From NCBI GenBank assembly GCA_023336205.1, contig JALQCR010000017.1, positions 81,349-145,348 on the forward strand: a stretch of 64,000 nucleotides of DNA, in the 5' to 3' direction. The stretch comes from Pseudanabaena sp. Salubria-1 (GTDB lineage: Bacteria > Cyanobacteriota > Cyanobacteriia > Pseudanabaenales > Pseudanabaenaceae). Made by a program: the position numbers and the translations under genes. The notes under the pieces were generated by a model that saw only the letters and a program-made list of their open reading frames with translations, was not told where the DNA came from and ran no database searches. Positions 16,348 through 26,044 of this stretch are shown piece after piece (position 1 is the first letter of the stretch; every line of letters begins with the position of its first letter).

Positions 16348-18354
16348 ATGCCACAAATATTTAGCTTTGACATCTTTGATACTCTGTTCACAAGATTAGT
16401 AAGCAAACCCACTGAAATTTTTAAAATATGCGGCGATCGCGCTTTGCAATTTGGTTGGATCAATTTCTCTGCCGAAACTTTTTGTGAGATTAGAGGCAAT
16501 TCTGAACAGCGATCACGTTTGTTTTATGAAGGTGGTGAAGTTAATCTAGATGAGATCTACCGTGAAATTGCGAATACTTTAGAAATTGAGGCGGAAACCA
16601 TTGATAAGCTCAAAAATTTAGAATTGGAAGTTGAAGCAGAATATCTAGTGGCTGTTCCAAGAGCTTATCAACTAATTGAACAAGCAAGGCGATCTCATCC
16701 CAATGTTTTGTTCTTATCAGATATGTACTTACCCGTAACTTTTTTGGAGGATCTCCTCAAGCAGCATGGCTTTTGGCAAGAAGGCGATCGGCTATATGTA
16801 TCTTCACAATGTCGTAAATCTAAGGGTGTTGGCGATTTATTTTTAAAAGTGCTTAAGGATCTCCATTTAAGCCCGCAAGAGTTTACTCATATAGGTAATA
16901 ATTGGCAGTCAGATGTAGCTAAGCCTAGCTCATTAGGTGTTAATTCTATTTACTTTAATGACGCAAATCCTAATCGCTATGAATTAATACTCCAAAAATA
17001 TGCCGATGCTACGAATGGAATTACGTCTCTATTGGCAGGTATATCTCGCTATACACGCCTAACCAGAGAGACACAAACACCAAAAGAATCAATCATTCGA
17101 GATATTGCAGCTTCCGTTGCTGCACCTATCTTAACTGCCTATACGATTTGGATTTTGCAGCAGGCAAAGGCAAAGCAACTCGCCCGCATTTACTTCTTAG
17201 CAAGGGATGGGGAAATGTTGTTGCAAATCGCTAAGGAACTTGCTCCGAAGATTTATCCAGAAGTAGAGCTGCGTTATCTCTATGTCAGTCGTCAAGCATT
17301 GAGAATGCCTGGGCTAACCAAGATTAACAAAGCTTTTTGGGAATGGATGTTTGATGATACGACTTTTTTTACAATTGATAGTCTGCTTGCCCGAATGTGT
17401 CTCGATCACCAAGCTGCAAAGCCAATTTTTGAGCCGTTGGGCTATCCCGAAGCGTCTTGGCAAAACGATTTAACGGCAAAAGAAAGAATTTCGCTACGAG
17501 CTAAATTAGAACAGCATCAACCTTTACAATCATTAGTTCTCCAAGTGGCTGAGCAGAAACGTGAAGTTTTAAAAGCTTATTTGCATCAGGAAAAAATGCT
17601 TGATGGACAGGCATTTGGCTTGGTTGATGTCGGCTGGCGTGGCAGTTTGCAAATTTCTCTGGAAAATGCTTTTGAGATATTTGGAACTAGAAATCCTGTC
17701 GGTTTCTATTTTGCCTTGGACAAACCAACTGGTGGACTCAAACATAAAGGAGAAGCACTTGCCTTTTTCTTTAATTTAAATAACTCTGTGGGACTTCGCA
17801 ATGATATCGACTATCGCTATGTGTCGGCGATGGAAGTCTTTTGTGCAGGCTGTGAGGGCACAACCCTTGAATATACTTTGCAAGCTGATGGTTCTGTAGT
17901 TCCATTGCTCAAGCATAAAAGTAATGAACCCGCTCTGGGTTGGGGTCTAAAATCTTTTCAGCAATCTGTAGTAGCTTTTGTACGTCTTCTGGTGGAGCGA
18001 TCGCCTGCTGATTTTTCTTTCGATACTTCTCCAAAATTATTGCGTGAAGCCTTAGATGAAATGTTTCTTGCATTTAATAACTCACCAACGCAACAGGAGG
18101 CAGAGGCATTCATGGATTGTCCATTTTTTGATGATCCCAATGAGCTTTATCATTTTTATTGGGCAATGCCTTTACGCTTAGGTGATGTTATTAAATATGC
18201 GATCGCAAAACAGGATGGCTTTAATGTGCATCGCAATGCATGGAGTGAGGCAAGTCTGCAAGTTAGCTCTCCACTGGTCAAAAAATTAGTACCCTTGGCG
18301 ATTATCCAACGCAAGTTGCTGAAGCGGTTAAAAAAATTGCTTTTGCCCAAATAA
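16348..18354 (+). CDS. Large HAD-superfamily protein with C-terminal extension
   Basis: The first about 215 residues form a HAD hydrolase domain: DIFDTLFTR (motif I), FLSDMYLP (motif II), the Lys of SKGVGDLF (motif III) and THIGNNWQSDV (motif IV). A further 450 residues follow, with ARIYFLARDGEMLLQIAKEL and FGLVDVGWRGSLQISLENAF. This architecture is known to me from polysaccharide gene clusters, where its substrate is not established. It would act on a phosphorylated sugar or a phosphate ester in the cytoplasm; that is inference. The third ISL3 copy lies just upstream and separates it from the glycosyltransferase. A hairpin terminator follows. Confidence 0.75.
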   Translation: MPQIFSFDIFDTLFTRLVSKPTEIFKICGDRALQFGWINFSAETFCEIRGNSEQRSRLFYEGGEVNLDEIYREIANTLEIEAETIDKLKNLELEVEAEYLVAVPRAYQLIEQARRSHPNVLFLSDMYLPVTFLEDLLKQHGFWQEGDRLYVSSQCRKSKGVGDLFLKVLKDLHLSPQEFTHIGNNWQSDVAKPSSLGVNSIYFNDANPNRYELILQKYADATNGITSLLAGISRYTRLTRETQTPKESIIRDIAASVAAPILTAYTIWILQQAKAKQLARIYFLARDGEMLLQIAKELAPKIYPEVELRYLYVSRQALRMPGLTKINKAFWEWMFDDTTFFTIDSLLARMCLDHQAAKPIFEPLGYPEASWQNDLTAKERISLRAKLEQHQPLQSLVLQVAEQKREVLKAYLHQEKMLDGQAFGLVDVGWRGSLQISLENAFEIFGTRNPVGFYFALDKPTGGLKHKGEALAFFFNLNNSVGLRNDIDYRYVSAMEVFCAGCEGTTLEYTLQADGSVVPLLKHKSNEPALGWGLKSFQQSVVAFVRLLVERSPADFSFDTSPKLLREALDEMFLAFNNSPTQQEAEAFMDCPFFDDPNELYHFYWAMPLRLGDVIKYAIAKQDGFNVHRNAWSEASLQVSSPLVKKLVPLAIIQRKLLKRLKKLLLPK

Positions 18355-18358
18355 TTAG

Positions 18359-18399
18359 CCCAATAAGTAAGGTTGACGTAGCCCACCTTACTTATTGGG
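18359..18399 (+). terminator. Hairpin terminator
   Basis: CCCAATAAGTAAGGT pairs exactly with ACCTTACTTATTGGG, followed by TTTTA, just after the HAD gene. Confidence 0.8.
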
Positions 18400-18429
18400 T
18401 TTTAGCCAGAAGCATTGTAAAATTTGGTT

Positions 18430-19560
18430 ATGAGTGTATCGAGTCAAAATAAAATTATTGAACCAGCCCTTGCTGCGGTAAAGCAACGCCTAGAATCAGG
18501 TGGTGCATTGCTTCCAGATTCCCCTGAGAACTTGCTAGAGGTTGTTGGCATCCTCAAAAGCTATGGTGTCGTGCTGGGTGAATATTATCGGAATCTCACC
18601 TATATTTCTGAGCATCAGTTTCTCGTGTTTTTCCCATTTTTTAAGTTTTTTAATGGTGATTTCTCCTTAAATAAACTCGGTCGCCATTGGTGGCACGATC
18701 GAATCAATTTTGAATTTGCTGAATATTGCATGAAAGCAATGTTTTGGCATGGTGGTGGCGGTCTAGATGCATATTTAGACTCCGAAGAATTTAAAAAACT
18801 TGCCAAGTTAGCGATCGCTGCCAAAGTTGGTAGGAATCCATTTACGGCGTTGATGAATCAATTATTTCCAGATTTTTTGCTAGAGCAGGTGCGATTAATG
18901 ACCTACTACAGTGCTCTGGGGTATTTTTGGTCGTTTATGTCGCCGCTGTTTCTAGACTTAAGCGATCGCTATGATCGTGGTGAAATTAAAAGCATTCCCG
19001 ATGTCGTTCAGCATGTTCAAAATGGGCTAGTTGCAGCTGCTAGTGTGCCTTATATTTATAAAGTATCAATCAATGGCAAAGATTACGAAATCGTACCTGC
19101 ATCAGCAAATTTGACATTCTTAATGGATACAGCAGTACCCTATGTGGAGGCTGTATTTTTCCGATCTTTTCCATTTCGCGGCACGGTCTCCTACAATGCC
19201 CAAGCGCATCAAATTTCTACGGAAATTTCGCAATTCAATTATGGTGTACTATACGCCGATCATCTACCTGTAGGCGGTGCAGGGATTCCACCCACATTGC
19301 TGATGCAAGATATGCGACATTTTTTGCCAGACTATTTGCACGAGATTTACAAAAAAGGCGATCGCGGTGAAGAGGATTTACTGGTCAAGATTTGTCTTTC
19401 TTTCCAAAAGTCGATGTTTTGCGTAACTACAGCCGCTCTGCGTGGTTTAGCGCCCCATGCATTGGAAACTGAAGATCCTCAAGAAAAGCAAGCCAATGAC
19501 AAATTTCTTGCTCCTTTTTTAGATCGTCTATCGCGATCGCGTTTATATACAATGCAGTAA
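18430..19560 (+). CDS. cupB: CO2 hydration protein, CupB/ChpX type
   Basis: CupA/CupB proteins work with special NDH-1 complexes on the thylakoid membrane to convert CO2 to bicarbonate in the carbon-concentrating mechanism. The 376-residue length and blocks such as FFPFFKFFNGDFS, NPFTALMNQLFPDFLLEQ, DHLPVGGAGIPPTLLMQDMRHFLPDYL and CVTTAALRGLAPHAL are typical of the family. The ATG at 18430 was chosen over a TTG at 18424. The gene is alone, flanked by terminators, while an ndhF-ndhD pair without a cup gene lies at 41.2-44.7 kb. That split arrangement is what I know from Synechocystis cupB and ndhF4/ndhD4, so CupB is preferred over CupA. It has not been compared to references. Confidence 0.85.
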   Translation: MSVSSQNKIIEPALAAVKQRLESGGALLPDSPENLLEVVGILKSYGVVLGEYYRNLTYISEHQFLVFFPFFKFFNGDFSLNKLGRHWWHDRINFEFAEYCMKAMFWHGGGGLDAYLDSEEFKKLAKLAIAAKVGRNPFTALMNQLFPDFLLEQVRLMTYYSALGYFWSFMSPLFLDLSDRYDRGEIKSIPDVVQHVQNGLVAAASVPYIYKVSINGKDYEIVPASANLTFLMDTAVPYVEAVFFRSFPFRGTVSYNAQAHQISTEISQFNYGVLYADHLPVGGAGIPPTLLMQDMRHFLPDYLHEIYKKGDRGEEDLLVKICLSFQKSMFCVTTAALRGLAPHALETEDPQEKQANDKFLAPFLDRLSRSRLYTMQ

Positions 19561-19595
19561 AGAAAATAGCGGCGCTAAGCGCCGCTATTTTCTTT
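19559..19595. terminator. Bidirectional hairpin between cupB and devC
   Basis: AAAGAAAATAGCGGCGC and its exact complement surround TAA. It overlaps the cupB stop and lies at the 3' end of the convergent devC. Confidence 0.8.
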
Positions 19596-19609
19596 ACTGC
19601 TTGATCTCA

Positions 19610-20995
19610 CTAGCCGAAGATTTCCGCAGGATCGGCAGATTGAACTTTGCGTAGTGATATCGCTCCAGAAATCACACACATAAATATCGTTAATATCATG
19701 ACTGGAATCGCCTTGTCCCAAATATATAGAGGCAATAGTGTTGCATTTTTAGTAAGGTTATACAGAAAGAAAGAAATTCCTAATCCTGGGATGAAGCCTA
19801 AAATCGATAGGGCAAAAGCTTCTTGAATTACAACTTGAGCTAAATATAGATTGCCATATCCCATAGCTTTGAGAGTTGCATATTCCGCAAGATGATCGGA
19901 AACATCAGTATAAAGAATCTGATAGACAATCACGATCCCCACAATGAAACCCATCACAGTTCCAAGAGTGAAAATAAAGCCGATCGCAGTGCTTTTTTGC
20001 CAATAGCCTTTCTCAAAGTCAATATAGCCTTGGATAGTCAAGATTCTTGTATCATCGATTGCTGCATCCTCTGTCTTTTTAAGATCTTCAACTGTCAAAT
20101 CAGATTTGGAAATCACTACTTTGTTCTTATCTTCTTCACTAGTGATTTTGCCATCTGCACCGATCTTCTCTTGATATAAACTCCGAATTCGTTTGCCATC
20201 GGGTTGTAATTTTTCACGCGGCAAAACTACTTTGTCACTGGGCTGACTAAGGATAAAGTTTCGCATCGCTTCATAGGGAGATGCGTCAGGTTTTAAATTA
20301 ACCAAACCTACATTAATTAATCCTGCACGTCGATTATCAAAAATTCTTAGGAAGTTAGTGTCACTAGTAATCATTGCGCCATCGGCGGCAAAAGATGCTC
20401 CTAGCTCAAATAATCCGCCTATTGTCAGTTTGCGATTAGCAACTTCACGGCTGACCAATTTATTGCAGACAAAAGCTTCATCATTAAATTGGGATTTTAA
20501 GGCTAAGGTGCCACATTCGCCAACAATTGGGCCGAATTCCGCACGAGAGGCGCGATCGAATAGAACTACGTCTTGAGTTTTAACGCGATCGATATTTGAT
20601 ATGGAACCTGGCATCTTAAAAACCTTAGCATCAGGATTTGCGCCTAAGACGAGAATGTTGCGAGTTTGTCCAGCAGGATCTTCTTTGATTTTCCATGCGC
20701 CAATGCCAATGTAAAGAGGATTTACAGAAGCGACTTCTTTCATTCCTAAAGCTTGATATAAACGACGCTGAGAGAAGTTCCGCATCCCTACTAAATTAGT
20801 AGATTGAGGGCTGATCATCACTAAATCACCCACTAAATTACTTTGTAGTCGAATTGCACTGTTAAATAGAGCATCGCGGAATCCTAATTGCAAAAACATT
20901 AAGACCACCGCAAATGTAATTCCTGCGATCGCAACTAGTAGACGGCTTTTTTCGTAAGTAAGTTGTAGCCAAGCAAGAGGTACGGCAAAAATCAT
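19610..20995 (-). CDS. devC: DevC-family ABC exporter permease with an insertion
   Basis: DevC is the membrane permease of the DevBCA exporter type, in heterocyst formers involved in glycolipid export. The sequence has the N-terminal membrane segment (LLVAIAGITFAVVLMFLQLGF), a large periplasmic domain, and FIFTLGTVMGFIVGIVIVYQ, DVSDHLAEYATLKAMGYG plus two more segments at the C-terminus, as in FtsX-like permeases. At 461 residues it is about 70 longer than the roughly 390 I expect: a charged stretch at about residues 258-318 (KIGADGKITSEEDKNK…) interrupts the region before IDFEKGYW. It lies 60 bases downstream of devB. No DevA ATPase is adjacent. Confidence 0.85.
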   Translation of the reverse strand: MIFAVPLAWLQLTYEKSRLLVAIAGITFAVVLMFLQLGFRDALFNSAIRLQSNLVGDLVMISPQSTNLVGMRNFSQRRLYQALGMKEVASVNPLYIGIGAWKIKEDPAGQTRNILVLGANPDAKVFKMPGSISNIDRVKTQDVVLFDRASRAEFGPIVGECGTLALKSQFNDEAFVCNKLVSREVANRKLTIGGLFELGASFAADGAMITSDTNFLRIFDNRRAGLINVGLVNLKPDASPYEAMRNFILSQPSDKVVLPREKLQPDGKRIRSLYQEKIGADGKITSEEDKNKVVISKSDLTVEDLKKTEDAAIDDTRILTIQGYIDFEKGYWQKSTAIGFIFTLGTVMGFIVGIVIVYQILYTDVSDHLAEYATLKAMGYGNLYLAQVVIQEAFALSILGFIPGLGISFFLYNLTKNATLLPLYIWDKAIPVMILTIFMCVISGAISLRKVQSADPAEIFG

Positions 20996-21055
20996 AAATT
21001 CATCTAGCGATTAAAAAAAATATTTGAAAGTTAATGAGCGCGATTTGCGCTTTCA

Positions 21056-22312
21056 TTAGCTTTCAATCTTGACTCTGACTTGCAAATTGGTAAGCCCTGC
21101 AACCTTTTTACTGTCATCTAACTTGATCTTGACTTCGATAATCCGCACATCAGTTTTGGCGGCTGGGTCAGTTCCGAGAACATCATTTTTGGCAATCCGT
21201 AAACCAATGCGATCGACTTTGCCCGTAATCAGACCTTCAAAAGCTTCACTCTCAATCGTGGCAGTCTGTCCAACCTTGATTTTGCCGATATCAGTCTCAT
21301 AGATTTCTGCAACTACATACATCTGACTAGTATTGCCAAGATCCATAACTCCATTTGTCTGGCTGACGACTTCACCAGTTTTAGAGTTGATTTTAAGAAC
21401 TTGTCCATCAATCGGAGCACGAACTTGAGCTAGATCAAGATCAACTTCTGCTTTTTTGACATTGACCATTGCAGTTTGTAGTTGAGCTTCAGCAAACTGG
21501 ATATCAGTTGGACGGACTTCTCTAACGCTGATGAGTAATCCTTCTGATTGTTTTATCTGAAACGCAGCCTGTTGAATTTGTTGTTGTGATTGTAGAAGTT
21601 GCCCTTCCAGAGTGATGACTTTGAGTTTGTAAGCATCAAGTAGAGAATCGGAAATTGCCCCCTCTTGTTGCAATTTCTGAAACCGCTTATATTCCCCATT
21701 TGCAATCTCAAGCTCTGCTTGAATTCTTTTAGCATTTACGACAAGAGCATTAGTATTTGCCTTTGCAGCTTCGACATTACCAGCTTGAGCTGCAATATCA
21801 CCGCTTTTTGCGCCTGCGCGAACTCTAGCAAGATTGCGATCGCTTTCTTGAGCTTGACTTTGAGCTTGGAGTAATGTAGCCACAGAGCGATCGTAACTGT
21901 CGAGAATGGCGATCACTTGTCCCTGTTTGACAACATCTCCTTCTTTGACCATCAATTTCACAATGCGCGATGTCCCCAGCGCTGAGGGTGAGGCAACTTT
22001 GATGACTTCTCCTTGTGGCTCTAAGCGCCCTAATGCACTGATGGCTTTTGGCTGATCTTTGGTGCTGGTATTAGTTGCTGGTGTAGCCGTGGGGTTACTG
22101 CTAAAGCGTCCGATCACAAACCAAATACTCACGCCCAGTGCGGCTAAGGCAAGTGCGATCGCAGGGATTAAAAATTTGTTTGAGCTTTTGGAGCCTAGGG
22201 CATTTTTCATATTGCTAGGTTGATTTCTGGCAGAGGTGCTGGGTGTATCTCTCATATTACTGATTTCCGTAGACGTTTCTACCTGTTTGTCCGCCTGTTC
22301 ATCTACTTGCAT
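21056..22312 (-). CDS. devB: DevB-family membrane fusion protein (HlyD-like)
   Basis: This protein would bridge the DevC permease to an outer-membrane channel across the periplasm. One membrane segment (FLIPAIALALAALGVSIWFVI) follows a soluble N-terminus. Then come the lipoyl-like half PQGEVIKVASPSALGTSRI…VKEGDVVKQGQVIAILDS, a long coiled coil (about residues 140-280), and the second lipoyl half VRAPIDGQVLKINSKTGEVV with the beta-barrel part. The frame is open to 22372; I chose the ATG at 22312 (MQVDEQADKQ). It is the first gene of a devB-devC pair. Confidence 0.85.
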   Translation of the reverse strand: MQVDEQADKQVETSTEISNMRDTPSTSARNQPSNMKNALGSKSSNKFLIPAIALALAALGVSIWFVIGRFSSNPTATPATNTSTKDQPKAISALGRLEPQGEVIKVASPSALGTSRIVKLMVKEGDVVKQGQVIAILDSYDRSVATLLQAQSQAQESDRNLARVRAGAKSGDIAAQAGNVEAAKANTNALVVNAKRIQAELEIANGEYKRFQKLQQEGAISDSLLDAYKLKVITLEGQLLQSQQQIQQAAFQIKQSEGLLISVREVRPTDIQFAEAQLQTAMVNVKKAEVDLDLAQVRAPIDGQVLKINSKTGEVVSQTNGVMDLGNTSQMYVVAEIYETDIGKIKVGQTATIESEAFEGLITGKVDRIGLRIAKNDVLGTDPAAKTDVRIIEVKIKLDDSKKVAGLTNLQVRVKIES

Positions 22313-22372
22313 ATGCTCTTTGCCTCTATATACTTCAAACCAGATTTTAAAAACTAGCCAATAGTTTACCAA

Positions 22373-22738
22373 GCTATAACAGTTTGTCTATGCTTGGGGC
22401 ATCCTACATTAGCGCTAACTTCGTAAGGCAAATCTAACAATTTTTCAGGATAAGGCGCTTACTTCTTTGTTTTTATGTGGGAGATCGCAAAAATCCTAGT
22501 TTTACAAGTAAGCTGCGATCGCGAAAATCTTAAATTTTACAAGACAACTTGACGATCGCTATTTTATCCCAAAGCACAAAATGACGTTGCCATTTTATGC
22601 TTTTAAAACCCTTGCTTGGTTTGGTTTCTAACTTCCTAAAGTGTCGCTGCACTTTCGGAGGTTGGCATTAGAGGGGATTGAGGTGATCTATTTTTTTGAT
22701 GTAAAATTAAGAAAGACAAATCATTGACGTTGAAAGCT
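22373..22738. other. Intergenic stretch with HIP1 sites and a weak hairpin
   Basis: No gene was found here. It contains several GCGATCGC-like sites and an imperfect hairpin near 22632-22665 (AACTTCCTAAAGTG…CACTTTCGGAGGTT). It must hold the divergent promoters of devB and the antitoxin, but none stands out. Confidence 0.5.
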
Positions 22739-22960
22739 ATGATCCAACTCCCAATAACCCTAGATCAGCTTATTCTCACGGTACAGCAGTTACAACCTAG
22801 CGATCGCGCACAAGTAGCGAGAGCCTTAATTCAAATAGAACTAAAATTAGATCTAAAAGCTTTACTTGAAGAACTTTATAAACAACCGCCTATAGATGAA
22901 ATTACGGACAGTGAGATTATGAATGAAATCAAAGCTGTACGTCAGCAAGCAAAAAAATAG
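22739..22960 (+). CDS. Probable antitoxin of a PIN toxin-antitoxin pair
   Basis: A small 73-residue protein (MIQLPITLDQL…) with a helix rich in PSDRAQVARALIQIELK and a charged C-terminus. It ends two bases before the PIN-domain gene, the usual antitoxin position. The ATG at 22739 was preferred over a TTG at 22724. It would bind and block the toxin and perhaps repress the operon. The family assignment comes mainly from size and context. Confidence 0.65.
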   Translation: MIQLPITLDQLILTVQQLQPSDRAQVARALIQIELKLDLKALLEELYKQPPIDEITDSEIMNEIKAVRQQAKK

Positions 22961-22962
22961 AT

Positions 22963-23400
22963 ATGACATTGAGAGTGGTCATAGATACCAATATTTGGAT
23001 TCGCATCTTATTGAGAGGAAGAGTTACACTTCCAATATTGGAAGCATTTAATGCAGACAAATTTCAATTGATCATGAGTCAAGTCCTTTTGGATGAATTT
23101 TATCAAGTTTGGAACCGACCTAGGCTAAGGAAAAATATTGATCTAAATCAAGCTCTTCGGCTAGAGCAGCAGTTAAGAAATCGTTCAATCTGGATTGAAC
23201 CAACAACAATTCCTCCTCATTGTCGAGATCCCAAAGATTTACCAGTATTAGCTACAGCAATTGATGGGAAAGCAAAGATTATCTTGTCGGGGGATGATGA
23301 TTTACGGGCTGATGAAGCTTTGAGAGTGGCAATGGAATTATATTCTATCAAGCTATTAGGAGTTAATTCTTTTCTGAAATATTTAGAGAAGTTCAATTAA
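22963..23400 (+). CDS. PIN-domain toxin (COG1569-like ribonuclease)
   Basis: PIN-domain toxins cut RNA with a set of acidic residues binding metal. Visible here are VVIDTNIWIR (Asp8) near the start, LLDEFYQVWNRPR with a Glu in the middle, and CRDPKDLPVLATAI followed by IILSGDDDL at the end. This matches the putative PIN toxin family TIGR00305 as I know it, and 145 residues is the usual length. It follows the antitoxin by two bases. Nothing suggests it is broken. Confidence 0.85.
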   Translation: MTLRVVIDTNIWIRILLRGRVTLPILEAFNADKFQLIMSQVLLDEFYQVWNRPRLRKNIDLNQALRLEQQLRNRSIWIEPTTIPPHCRDPKDLPVLATAIDGKAKIILSGDDDLRADEALRVAMELYSIKLLGVNSFLKYLEKFN

Positions 23401-23594
23401 AGTAATCGTGGTTTGACTTGAGATTGATAATATGATCGCTATTTCAGAAATGTATAAGCGATCGCAAAAAAACTAATTTTCAAAAATCAACACGCGATCG
23501 CCTATATCTCATATCCAATAAAGATGGTAAAATAGCCTCAGCAGAAAGGTTTGTCAGTTTTAATTGCGGTGCGATCGCGTATGGAGTCAACATT

Positions 23595-24756
23595 GTGACT
23601 GTAAGGCGGTGGAGATATAGGTCGGCGGTTGCAGCTACTTTTGTGGTGGCTTTAGGAAATATTCGCTTTTCTTGGGTGTTGCCTTGGCGCAAGGCAGCCT
23701 GAAGGAGGCGGTTGATGATGAGTGCGCGATCGCCAATATTAAGCAATATGTGACGCAGATCGAAAAAACTTATTCTTCGGAATTGGAAGCTAAGTTTAAA
23801 AAATGCGCTGTGGTGGCGGTTCCTTGGTTGATTGAGCAGACTAAGGTTAATAATGCGGATACTCAAGTTACGGCGATTTCTCTTCTTGCGATGATTGAGA
23901 CTCCTGCGAGTTCGGCGGCTCCGAGATTAATTGAGTTGTTGCTAAGGTCACAAAATGAGGATATTCGGATTTTGGCTGTTGGTGCTTTGCCTAAGGTTGC
24001 TAGTTCTGAAAACTAAAATCTATAATTGCTGTGCTTGGCTCGACTCTCAAAGATAAGAATCAGGATGTAAGGTTTGGCTCGGCGCTTTCTCTTGCTCAGT
24101 TATATGAGAATGGAAACAAAACATTTATTTCTAGCGGCAATACTGATGCTTTTAAAAAAATAATTAGTAAAGAAGTTGTACCTACTTTAATTACTGCTCT
24201 TCAAGATAAAGATAAGGACGTGCGTATTGCTACTGTCGAAGCTTTAGGAGAAATTGGTAAAGATGCTATACCTGCTTTAATTTCTGCTCTTCAAGATAAA
24301 GATAAGGATGTGCGTACTGATACTGTCTACGCGTTAGGGAAGATTGGTAAAGATGCTATACCTGCTTTAATTTCTGCTCTTCAAGATAAAGATAAGGATG
24401 TGCGTACTGATACTGTCTACGCGTTAGGGAAGATTGGTAAAGATGCTATACCTGCTTTAATTTCTGCTCTTAAAGACAAAGATAAGGATGTGCGTACTGC
24501 TGCTTTCATCGCGTTAGTGAAGATTGGTAAAGATGCTATACCAGCTTTAATTTCTGCTCTTCAAGATAAAGATAAGGATGTGCGTACTGCTGCTGTCGAA
24601 GCGTTATGGTTGATCGGTAATGATGTAAAAATTGAAAACCGCCCAGCTGAGTTATTTAGAAGTACAATTCAAATTATTAATAAAAAGAATCAGCCAAAAG
24701 CGTGTGAAAGTAATCTGGCAGCACTTCTCATAGGATGGAAATGTCCTAGGAAGTAA
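23595..24756 (+). pseudogene. Secreted HEAT-repeat protein, frameshifted twice
   Basis: A GTG at 23595 starts a signal-peptide-like sequence (MTVRRWRYRSAVAATFVVALG) that stops after about 35 codons. Its continuation ALAQGSLKEAVDDECAIANI is in another frame (open from 23672 to 24016), and the HEAT part (24031-24756, from AVLGSTLKDKNQDVRFGSA) in the third. The end has five near-identical repeats of the form GKDAIPALISALQDKDKDVR. HEAT repeats form a curved protein-binding solenoid. Either the gene is dead or the sequence has two errors; the second shift lies at GAAAACTAAAA. It ends five bases before the pentapeptide gene, so the two were probably co-transcribed. Confidence 0.7.
24195..24615 (+). 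repeat. Tandem 93-bp coding repeats (HEAT units)
   Basis: About four to five units of 93 bases encode 31 residues each (DAIPALISALQDKDKDVRT…). Two neighbouring units, near 24267-24450, are identical or almost so, which points to recent duplication. They are coding repeats, not CRISPR. Confidence 0.85.
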
Positions 24757-24914
24757 ATGTAATGCATGATAAATTTCACGATGCTAATTTGAGAGGATTT
24801 AACTTCAAAGGTCAAGACCTGACTGAAGCAGATTTTACTAGTTCAGATATTCGGGGTGCAGATTTTACAAACGCAGTTCTTGTCGGTGCTAATTTCCACA
24901 ATGCTAAAACAGGA

Positions 24915-25988
24915 TTAACTAAGAAGTTTCAACCAAAGGACAGAAGGAAATAAAACGGAAAGTGTCAAATCACAGGTAGCTTTCCAGTCCAAGACAGGAG
25001 GACTCGACCATTGATCAATCCAATGGGCCAAAAGATAAGCAAGCAGAGAGAGGATAAGCCAACGATAAACACCAAGTTTTGTAGATTGCCCAAAACAATG
25101 CAAACCAAAGCGATGTTTGATGGTTTTGAAGAATCCCTCAATCGCCCAACGCTTACGACCTAACATCACCAGATAAGCACCAGAATAAGGATGAGAAGAG
25201 ACAACAAAGCGTAACTCCCGTTTACTATCAGCTCTTTTGAGCCAAAACCAAGAGATCGTCAAAGGCTGAGTTAGCCCTTCTAGCAAAATTTGTTGTCCAC
25301 GTTTGCCATGACGATAAAGTTGTTTGACTGTACGGCCATCTTGAAGTTTACGATTGTTGCGTACACCGACAACGATGCGCCAAGTCTTGGCGCGGACAGT
25401 ATTGAAAAACTTCACCGTACTAAACTCAGTATCAGCAAGGACAATCACAGTCTTGCCTTGGGTTAGTTGCTTGGGTACTGTCCCCAATAACTTACAAGCT
25501 AAGTCAGAGGGACTGGGGTATCCTTTGCCGCGCCATACTCTAAAACTCCATGGTACGCGCCACTCTCCATAGACCAGATACAGTACAACCAGATGTAGTC
25601 CTCGCTTTCCGTTTAGTATTCTCACCCATGGGTCTGGTTCGTTTTGGGTGGGATTGCTCAAATGTAAAAACTTGCCGCTTTTTTCTAGGGTAGTCAAGTC
25701 TATCAGTATCTTTAATGGCACTTGTTTCGATGGGCGATGCTTGGCGATTTGTCCCAAAATAGCCTGCCGTGTTGACCGAATTACTGCTCTCGTTGACCAG
25801 TTATAGTGATTGAGAAATCGGCTGAGTGCACTCGCTGATTTTATCTGTGTATGTTCTGGATAAGGATGCCTTTGTGCTTCGAGAAATAGTCCTAGTATTG
25901 CATTGAGACTTGCTGTTTGATACACACTTGGCATCAAACACAGAAGACTATACACTAGCCCTTGGGCGTGCTTAACGATGCTTTCCAT
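24915..25988 (-). CDS. DDE transposase, IS4-superfamily-like
   Basis: About 357 residues from the ATG at 25988 (MESIVKHAQG); an open TTG lies at 26033. Acidic positions fit LIDLTTLEKSGK, VIVLADTEFST and the helix RWAIEGFFKTIKHRFGL. The protein is basic and leucine-rich. Its stop codon TAA lies in the host target duplication. IS701 or IS4 assignment is not certain. Confidence 0.75.
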   Translation of the reverse strand: MESIVKHAQGLVYSLLCLMPSVYQTASLNAILGLFLEAQRHPYPEHTQIKSASALSRFLNHYNWSTRAVIRSTRQAILGQIAKHRPSKQVPLKILIDLTTLEKSGKFLHLSNPTQNEPDPWVRILNGKRGLHLVVLYLVYGEWRVPWSFRVWRGKGYPSPSDLACKLLGTVPKQLTQGKTVIVLADTEFSTVKFFNTVRAKTWRIVVGVRNNRKLQDGRTVKQLYRHGKRGQQILLEGLTQPLTISWFWLKRADSKRELRFVVSSHPYSGAYLVMLGRKRWAIEGFFKTIKHRFGLHCFGQSTKLGVYRWLILSLLAYLLAHWIDQWSSPPVLDWKATCDLTLSVLFPSVLWLKLLS

Positions 25989-26043
25989 GCCAGCAATTCC
26001 AAATTCAAAAAGTAGCAAGATATACAAAACCAAGAGTCTAAAA
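24920..26043 (-). mobile_element. Insertion sequence a (IS4/IS701-like), inserted in IS b's left end
   Basis: ATTAAC occurs at 24914-24919 and 26044-26049 and is the best candidate for a target duplication. The terminal inverted repeats are poor, so boundaries are approximate (1124 bp). It apparently landed on the junction between the pentapeptide gene and the first base of IS b. Confidence 0.55.
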
Positions 26044-26044
26044 A

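Noticed and set aside
24195..24615. Regular repeats as a CRISPR array
   Set aside because: The 93-bp units are contiguous, have no unique spacers and encode HEAT repeats in one frame.
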